Positions 56,731 through 64,000 of a stretch of 64,000 nt of DNA are shown here, piece by piece. The translations under genes and the position numbers were made by a program. The notes beneath the pieces are model-generated. The model did not search any database. It saw only the letters and a program-made list of their open reading frames with translations, and was not told where the DNA came from. Positions within the stretch are counted from its first letter, which is position 1. Each line of letters starts with the position of its first letter. Where the stretch lies: NCBI GenBank assembly GCA_963965975.1, contig OZ014412.1:14832849-14896848 (forward strand), written 5' to 3'. This DNA comes from Xestospongia bergquistia. Lineage: Eukaryota; Porifera; Demospongiae; Haplosclerida; Petrosiidae.

Positions 56731-59700
56731 ATGGCAATGCTTATCAGTGGACTATTGGAACCGTTTGACCCATCAAAATATATACAATGTTTCAAACTAT
56801 TGGTGAAGGCCAATGACAACCCAGAGGAGAGGAAGAAGTCAGTCTTTCTCACAGCCATTGGCTATGACTCGTACGAAGTTCTGGCAAACATTTTTGAGAA
56901 ACCGGAGCAAGACACTCTCGAGACACTCGAAGCTGAACTAGAGAAGCATTTCAACTCCAAGTCTTCGGTTATAGCAAAGCAGTACAAATTTGGTTGTCGA
57001 CACCAGAAAGAGTCAGAAAGTATATCAGATTTTGTTGTGGACTTATGTAAGTTGGCAGCACGCTGTAACTTTAAGTAGGCATCATTAGATGAAACTCTTC
57101 GTGACAAATTCGTGTGTGGTCTACAGCACGAATATATCAGAAGTCGTCTACTTACAGAGAAAGATAATCTTACCTTCGATCGATCAGTCGACATAGCTAC
57201 AGGATTAGAAGGTGCCAAGAAGCATGCTCACTTAATGCAGCAAGAAACTAAGAAAGAAGAAGTCCATCGCACTACAAGACGACACAGTACATTCAACCCA
57301 AGGTCGTCCACCATTGTATGTTTTCGTTGTGGAGGTCTGCATGTGGTGTGATCAAAGAAAAATGCCACAATTGCGGCAAGACTGGCCACATCTCTAATGT
57401 GTGTCAGAGCCCTACCACAATGTCTCAGAAGTCTAAAGGAAGACCAGCAAAGGGCCTGGACTCTGTAAACATGGAGGAGTCATCACCTCTGGAAAAACTC
57501 ACTCCAGAAGAATCTAATAATTTATTTATGATTTATTCTTTTTCCTCTAGGTCTGATCCAATCAAGCTAGCTGTGGAAGTAAACGGTCACAAGTTAGACA
57601 TGGAGTTGGACACAGGTGCTTCAGTCACCGTCATTAGTGAAGACACCTTCAATTCAGGGCTGTCCTCCTCAGTTCAGCTCCGACCTAGTAATGCATCTCT
57701 CACTTCGTATTCAGGGCACTTGTTAGAAGTGCTAGGAAGTGCAAACGACAAGGATAAATACCAGACACAAACAGTCACACTTCCAATTTTTGTAATCAAG
57801 GGCAAAGGCGTGAGTTTGTTCGGTCGTAACTGGTTGCAGAGGAACAAACTGGACTGGCAGATTATCAAAAGCTTTCGTATCAACTCACCATTGGATGAAG
57901 TCATTGAGAAACATTCTTGTCTTTTCAGATCCGAGGTAGGGAAGTTGAAGGGTATAGAAGCCAAAATCTGTGTCCCCAGCAAAGCTCAACCACGTTATTT
58001 TAAACCTCACCCAGTCCCCTACCCGTTACATGACAAGGTAGATCAAGAACTAGAACGTCTACTCAAAGCTGGAGTTATCTCACCAGTTCAATTTTCTGAT
58101 TGGGCTATCCCAATCATACCAGTTGTCAAGTCAGATAGGAGTGTACGTATTTGTGGAGATTATAAGGTGACAGTCAATGCAGTCTCCAAACTAGACTAGT
58201 ATCCTCTTCCCCAAGTGGAAGATCTATTAGCAGCCCTTTCTGGAGGAAAGGTATTCTCTAAACTATACCTTTCTCATGCTTATCAACAAATTGTACTAGA
58301 AGAGGATTCCAAAAAGTTTACTATCATTAACACTCAGAAGGGTTCATTTCAGTTCGAACGACTTCCTTTTGGTATCTCTTCTGTCCCTGCCATTTTTCAA
58401 CGAACAATTGAAAGTTTGTTGCAAGGGTTACCAGCGGTGGTTACATGTATTAATAACGTTTTAGTAACCGGAAAAAGCCAACAGGAGCACCTTGAGAACC
58501 TGACAAGAGTACTGAATTGTTTAGAAGAGGCTGAAGTAACATTGAAGAGACACAAATGTGCATTCGCTGCACCGTCAGTTGAATACCTAGGTCACGTTAT
58601 CGATCAAGAGGGTTTGCATCCATCAGAGGAGAAAGTCAGAGCAATCATACAAGCCCCATGTCCTCGAAATGTGACAGAATTAAAGTCATTTTTAGGTTTG
58701 CTCAATTATTACTCTAAATTCTTGCCTCACTTATCTACTGTTTTATCTCCACTGTATCATTTACTTAGGAAAGATGGAAACTGGTCCAGTAAGAAGTTGA
58801 AAGAAGATGCATTTAATAAAGCCAATCAGTTGCTTCAATCATCCACACTCCTCATGCATTATGATTGTCAGAAGGAGATCATACTTTCGTGTGATGCTTC
58901 ACAGTATGGTTTAGGAGCAGTCTTAGCTCATAAGATGGATGATGGATCAGAGAACCCAATTGCATTCATTTCTAGAACTCTCTCACCAGCTGAGAAGAAG
59001 TACTCACAATTAGAAAAAGAAGGCCTAGCAATTATTTTCGCTGTGAAGAAACTACACCAATACTTAACAGGAAGAAAGTTCAAAATATATTCTGACAACA
59101 AAACCACTTAAATATTTATTCAGTGAAACCCGTCCGATACAAGTGATGGTTGTATCAAGGATTCAACGTTGGTCACTACTCCTCAGTTCTTATGAATTTT
59201 GAGATTGAATATTGACCAGGATACAAAGTAGCAACTGCTGATGCTCTCAGTAGACTCCCTTTACCAGAGACCACACCCGAGTCAAGTAAAGATGGATCGG
59301 TAGAACTACTCATTCATCAACTCTCAGAAAGTAATTGTCACTGCTAATCAAATAAAGAATTGGACAGAAAAGGATCCAATCTTATCTCGAGTTCATCGTT
59401 TTGTATTACACAAATGGCCAAACATTGTTGACAATGAAGATCTCAAGCCATACTTTAACCGTCGAGATGAACTCAGCATCGTCAAAGGGTGTGTCTTGTG
59501 GGGATCACAAGTAATCATACCTCCACCTGGTCAGTCACTGATGTTGAATCAACTACATGACACTCATCTTGGAGTCAGTCAAATGAAGAGTCTTAGTCGT
59601 TCATATGTCTGGTGGCCAGGTATAGACAGTGATATTGTGAAGAGAGTGAGAGGATGTAATATGTGTGAAATGAATAGACCTTCTCCTAGTAGAGCTTCTC

Positions 59701-60645
59701 TCCACCAATGGGAGTATCCCTCTAGACCTTGGGCGCAGATAAACATTGACCATGCTGGTCCCGTAATGGGCAAAATGTTTTTAGTGGTCATAGACGCTTA
59801 TTACAAATGGATATATGTTGAAATAGTGAACTCTACTTCTGCTGTGAGCACCATTATTAAACTTCGTTCATTATTTGCTACACACGGCATACCAGTACAG
59901 TTGGTGTCAGATAACTGATCAGGTTTTCGAAGCGAGGTATTCAAGCAATTCACAACTCAGAATGGTATTAAACACATATTCACATCACCTTACCATCCCT
60001 CCTCCAATGGATCTGCTGAAAGGGCAGTTCAAACTATCAAGAGTACAGTTGTTAAAATGGATGGTCCAATTGATGTACATTTATCTAGATTTTTACTTCA
60101 GTATAGGGTAACATCCCAGACTACTACTGGACTTTCCCTGTCTCAACTCCTAATGGGGAGGAAGATAAGAACATGTTTAGATGCACTACATCCTGATATG
60201 TCAGAAGATGTCGAGAAGAAACAGGAGAAACTCATCTAGCAAGGAACCTTGAAAGTTTAAACTGGATGATCTGTTGTTTGCAAAAAATTTTCATGGATCT
60301 ATGTGGATACCAGTGAAGGTAACTAAAATAACTGGACCTTTATCGTATGAAGTTACAACTGAAAGTGGCATGACTTTACGACGTCATGTTGACCATCTTC
60401 GAAGATTTTCAGAAGAGTCACAAACTACATTATCAACTCAAGAGGATTGGTCAATAATAGATACCACACGTCAAGAAAGACCTCAACCTATTCAGGTGGA
60501 AGTTTCAGAAGCTCAAGAAGATCGTGTGGAAACAACAGAGCCTACTCAATCAACGCCTAAAAATCCAACACGAGTATTGTGTTCACCAGTTAGAAGATCA
60601 AGTCGAAAACGAAAACCGCCTGAAACATTTGCTCCACTCATTTGA
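56731..60645 (+). pseudogene. Gypsy gag-pol with destroyed catalytic residues
   Basis: Gag starts at ATG 56731 and is interrupted by TAG at 57076. A CCHC knuckle (CHNCGKTGHISNVC) and a protease (LDTGASVTVISED, LFGRNWLQ) follow after a frame change near 57350. Reverse transcriptase is split by TAG at 58197. Its motif A has Tyr (KLYLSHAY, 58266) where Asp is needed, and the YxDD box is CINN (58446-58457). RNase H ([14 protein letters not shown]) breaks near 59111. The integrase frame (59496-59918) ends at TGA within the DN(G) box. The tail ORF 60274-60645 is open. Order and motifs match the young element, so both belong to related Gypsy clades. No function can remain in cis. Confidence 0.93.
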
Positions 60646-60672
60646 ACTTAAAAAACTTAAAAAGGGGGAAAA

Positions 60673-60840
60673 TGTGGTAACTTAAATAAACCTATGATGT
60701 AATGTTTATATAAATGTTCTGGAACTGCACTATATATTGTCATGTAAATTCAGTTTTGTTCAGTCTACAGTTGTTGAGTTATTGTTCTTTTAAATATATA
60801 TGTTGTATTGGTAAGCTCGGTCACTAGTAGAATTTCAACA
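60673..60840 (+). repeat. Right LTR of the dead Gypsy
   Basis: 168 bp, preceded by the purine tract aaaaagggggaaaa and ending AGAATTTCAACA. Confidence 0.92.
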
Positions 60841-61009
60841 TAGTTACCTGGTATGATTGGTATTATAATATCAAAAAGGCTATATTTTGCATTTTCCTTT
60901 TGAAATTATTTCCCAAAATGTAACATCCCAAAAATCTGGAAGAAATGATTTCAAGAAAACACTTTTCGGAAAAATGGAATGTTACAAACATTATGCTGAC
61001 CATTAACAT

Positions 61010-61490
61010 GTGGAATCAGTTATTATCACAACAGAGATGCCAGTATAGTTATATAAAAATGTTAGGATTAATACAACCAATAGTTTGTAAAGATTTACTC
61101 ATATATCATGTTGTAAGAAGTGACTAACAATCAGAAGAATGTAATATACAAGTCTAATTATTCTCTCAATGTAAATGTCAGAGCATATTTCTACAAGTAA
61201 TTAACAGTATCCTGGTATATTCACTATGTTAATACTTAGAATGTCAAACCATTTAACTTATATCATGGAATAAACATAGTGATGACATTGACTATAATTA
61301 TAGTTAGTGTTACTGTTATAGTAAATAGAGACATGTTGTTTATATTGTGTGATATGTTAGCTTTTGAAAGGTGGAAATAATTTCACATTATATATGTTAT
61401 TAGCAAATATAAAATACAATTCATATGTTGTAGTAGTAGGTAGTAGTTGTATTTACATAAACAATCACATTTTTTCTTCTTATTTAATTT
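61010..61490. repeat. Duplicated intron block, partial copy C
   Basis: Matches 23866-24620 (without the solo LTR) and 45738-46180 from atcacaacagagatgccagt to gtagtagtaggtagtagttg. It retains the uninterrupted CTCTC site into which the solo LTR inserted in copy A. Confidence 0.85.
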
Positions 61491-61651
61491 TGTATTTTGT
61501 TTGTGTATTTATTTTAGGAGTGTCTATGTAACAACTTATAGATAATTAAATCACAAATAACTACATAATTACATGTATTAATAACAACATTATATACAAA
61601 ATACAGTCATGTATAGTAATGACAACATGTTTAATTAATGGAGATACTTAC

Positions 61652-61750
61652 TTTGTCAATGGCATCCAGTGATGCACCAGCTTTAATTAGTGTATGAGCT
61701 ATATCAGAATAGCCATTGTAAGCAGCCCAGTGAAGAGGAGTATTATTGAA
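61652..61750 (-). CDS. Ankyrin-repeat exon, probably 5' part of paralogue 2
   Basis: Between a tgtag acceptor and a GTAAGT donor the minus strand encodes one 33-residue ankyrin repeat: NNTPLHWAAYNGYSDIAHTL, then IKAGASLDAIDK. It is 99 bp and phase 0 at both ends, exactly like the ankyrin exons at 44666 and 43640, and nothing else on this strand lies between. I therefore assign it to paralogue 2 across a 17-kb intron filled with retroelements. It could instead belong to a separate gene extending past the window or be an orphan exon. Confidence 0.85.
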
Positions 61751-62198
61751 CTACATAAAGGAGATGTCAGTATTTATGATCAATTCACTTTAAATATACA
61801 GCTACATTTAATGATACATTATAAAGGATAGGTAAAATAATTCAATATCTTTTCACTAATGTGTATAGAGAGGTTAATACTTTATTTGATGTCAGCAGTA
61901 GTATTCATAATAACTAGATATTATCATATTTGGAGATTAAAGTGTTTGTCCTATTATGTCACATATCTTTTATCTATAGGTTTACAATATAGTCTTATAA
62001 TATAATACATGACAGTAATTAAGTCATTTGTTAAATACATGCTCTATAGAACTTATATTATTAATTAACAAGTTATAACTAGTATATATCATTATTATAC
62101 AACAGTTGTAAAATAGCTAAACATGATATTAACATAATAACATTAAGTGTACACAATATCAGATTTGAAATGGAAACAAATATTAAAATTATCAACAT
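61751..62198. other. A+T-rich stretch without recognised gene
   Basis: Presumed intron or upstream DNA of paralogue 2. I found no second ankyrin exon or start here. Confidence 0.45.
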
Positions 62199-62551
62199 CC
62201 CTTAGAGGACTACGCCATTTTAAAATATTTCATCACTTAAAAACATTGAGATTAAGTTGAAAACAGAGAATACGAATTTACTGATGAAACAACCAGCTCA
62301 TTATGCTTTAATTTCTGTTCTCTTAATGGCAAATTGATTAGACTATCAACCACTATGGTATGTTTGTTCTAGAGACCATTATCATTGGACACTTGAACGC
62401 ACATGATGTCCTTAACAAATTAACAAATTAACAGCAAAACTTATAAGATCAGGTAAATAAGAAACATTTTTAATTAGCATTCCACGTGTCACAAAATTAG
62501 TTTTAATGAAGGTGGGCGTATCACGAATTTGTGATAGTGGTCCTCTAAGGG
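62199..62551. mobile_element. MITE of 353 bp related to the piggyBac element
   Basis: Terminal inverted repeats CCCTTAGAGGAC at 62199-62210 and 62540-62551 (reversed). Read inward, the right end is CCCTTAGAGGACCACTAT followed by CACAAATTCGTG. The piggyBac element's left end is CCCTTACATGACCATTGA followed by CACGAATTCGTG, so the palindrome has the same 18-base spacing. No ORF. No convincing target duplication: the flanks are caacat and atatat. Confidence 0.8.
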
Positions 62552-62975
62552 ATATATATCAGGTAACCTATACTATCCAATAATGAGAGCATTGACATCA
62601 TTCTATTGTATTGATTGTATTGCTAAATGAGTTTACTGCACATATTAACATATTAACATTACGTAATAAATAACTTGTAATGTTTAAATTTTATGTAACA
62701 AAGACTAGAAACTAAATATCAAAACATATTCAAGTCTTCATATAATATCTGACTTGTCTTCACAAGCTAGGACACTTCCAACATACTACTAAGCTATAGG
62801 ATGAGTAATCTGTACTGGAAGCTTATGAGGATAATACACAAATAAATCACAATTTATAGTGTTTGACAAAAAAGAAACACAGTGGCTATAGATCTAGCAG
62901 CCGGATGCAATAACTATAGTTATTAATCCGGAAATTATTAAGTAAGTAACTAACTATTAATAAACATTAATAAAA

Positions 62976-63655
62976 ATGGCGACGAAGCAGGTGCTGTCAC
63001 GTTGGAGAGTTCCACAGACCTTCCTTTGAACGACACTTCGATAGATCTTGTGTGCTTACCGTTGGAGAAAGGTTCTCCTCGTATCACCATTTGAAAGAGA
63101 AAGTTACAGCATACGTTGAAGGCGAAATCAGTTCAATTGAGTCACAGTAACTCAAAGACACTTCAGGCTACCAGTAAAAGAACTCCACTTAAGGCTGCAA
63201 AAGCTAATAAAGACTTAGTTTACTACTACATCAATCTTTCCTGTGTGTTTGGTGGTAAAAACTATCAGGATAAAGGAAAGAGACCTAATCAGAGGTCAGT
63301 ACTGATACGTTAGTGTAGTTTGTATAGTTAGGTCTAAACTTCACAATGTTTTTTATAGTACTATTAAGCAAGAATGTAAGGTGATGATCAAACTATCTCT
63401 AAGTGATGACGGGCAGCATTTGGTTGTCACTGATGTTAATGAAAACCACACACATGATGTTAGCAAAGTGAGAAGCAGTCATTACCTGATTATTACTATG
63501 ATAACTTGATTAAATAGGAAATATATGATCACCTTCCTCATCATTGGATGCTTGACTGTGAAACCAGGAAGGAAGCAGAAGGGTTTTTAACCCTTTACGC
63601 GCATGCGCAAAATGATGTCATTAATTGTCAAAGCCACGCGTTTTTGAAGTATTAA
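62976..63655 (+). pseudogene. ZSWIM3-like N-terminal region, three exons, truncated
   Basis: Exon 1 (62976-63294) has broken frames: VGERFSSYHHLKEKVTAYVE, then in another frame LSHSNSKTLQATSKRTPLKA and YYINLSCVFGGKNYQDKGKR. Exon 2 (63359-63467) continues across an agreeing phase: STIKQECKVMIKLSLSDDGQ and VTDVNENHTHDVSK. Exon 3 (63518-63655) begins EIYDHLPHHWMLDCETRKEA and soon ends at TAA. The order FSSY..L...V..Y, FGGK.Y...GKR, C....I...SDDG..L.VT.VN..H.H.VS...Y.HLP matches the N-terminal DNA-binding-like region of ZSWIM3/SWIM-domain proteins, related to MULE transposases. The MULE core and the SWIM finger are absent, and exon 1 has two frame changes. Confidence 0.68.
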
Positions 63656-64000
63656 ACAGTTTGGAAAGAAGATACTTATATCAATGTAAATCTCTAGTTT
63701 GAAGTATTTGCTGATTGTCTTTTATATGTAGAAGTGTTCACTAGACCTCTTATTGTGTTTTAGATGTCTTACTTGTTGTTTACAAAGGTTAGTTACGTAC
63801 ACATTCATCACATCAATCTGTCTATATTACAAGTGACTTTATTCCTTTTTTTCATGAGATTCAAAGACTGTTAAGAGCTTTTAGCATTTTAATATACTTT
63901 TACAAATACCTAATATTTATAGAGCAATATCATATATACATATTTACAGATTATTATAATTTATAATTAATTATTTCATGGTATCGTTCGAAACAAGTAT
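63656..64000. other. A+T-rich right edge, nothing recognised
   Basis: No exon, repeat end or RNA gene is visible. Confidence 0.5.

Larger units (their letters stand above)
55118..60840 (+). mobile_element. Dead Ty3/Gypsy tandem: partial internal - LTR - full internal - LTR
   Basis: Two copies of one family share a central LTR. The order is a 5'-truncated internal region (55118-56537), LTR 56538-56705, a full internal region (56706-60672) and LTR 60673-60840. The two 168-bp LTRs differ at about three positions. The left unit lacks gag to RNase H and has a further deletion of about 190 bp corresponding to 59335-59515. Tandems with a shared LTR usually arise by unequal recombination between LTRs. 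No target duplication is visible because the left LTR of the array is missing. The strand is opposite to that of the young Gypsy element. Confidence 0.92.

Noticed and set aside
1-64000. tRNA, rRNA or other structured RNA genes
   Set aside because: I saw no cloverleaf with internal promoter boxes and no rRNA segment, but hand reading of A+T-rich DNA could miss a single tRNA.

Overview
ORGANISM. The window is eukaryotic and animal. It is strongly A+T-rich and has split genes with 50-bp to multi-kb GT-AG introns. It carries ankyrin-Roc-COR-Death genes together with Penelope-like, piggyBac, pogo, Ty3/Gypsy, LINE and P2X7-tail/THAP/ZSWIM3-type mobile or decayed sequences. This combination, with compact intron-rich genes, best fits a demosponge of the Amphimedon type, but that is inference: no rRNA or mitochondrial marker is present. 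The window looks like accessory, transposon-rich DNA around a tandem immune-like gene family.

LAYOUT. 1-1877 (-): an uninterrupted Penelope-like reverse transcriptase ORF that leaves the left edge. 1.9-8.0 kb: A+T-rich DNA with TAGTTATAG-rich repeats, a 690-bp direct repeat, and relics of a P2X7-tail gene and a LINE. 8034-10842: a nearly complete piggyBac-type element with decayed transposase. 10.8-20.1 kb: repeats, a MITE, P2X7-tail and THAP relics. 20.1-27.5 kb (-): paralogue 1 of an ankyrin/Roc-COR/Death gene, with one frameshift. 28.8-31.95 kb: a shrunken collinear copy of 12.25-20.45 kb, including a dead Death-domain exon. 33.3-39.2 kb: a pogo/Tigger-type element whose gene holds a tandem array of eight 90-bp phase-1 exons in front of a PHD-finger exon. 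39.8-44.8 kb (-), probably continuing to an ankyrin exon at 61.7 kb: paralogue 2, with reading frame and all splice phases intact. Its presumed long intron holds an intact, very young Gypsy element (47822-52373, identical LTRs), a dead Gypsy tandem (55118-60840), and copies of a repeat block shared with the paralogue 1 intron. 62.2-63.7 kb: a MITE whose end matches the piggyBac element, and a ZSWIM3-like fragment.

HOW IT WORKS TOGETHER. The host content is two (formerly at least three) tandem genes for proteins with ankyrin repeats, a Roc-type P-loop GTPase, a COR-like region and a C-terminal Death domain, an architecture resembling DAPK1/ROCO proteins and suggesting cytoplasmic signalling or cell-death switches. 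They spread by segmental duplication. Comparing duplicate copies reveals insertions by paired filled and empty sites: the young Gypsy element, a 330-bp solo LTR, and the TA-flanked MITE. The most unusual structure is the exon array at 36.5-38.5 kb: repeats of about 248 bp, each carrying a symmetric 30-codon exon (two copies have 29) and probably a second 17-codon exon, with a dimeric higher-order pattern and alternating GT and GC donor sites.
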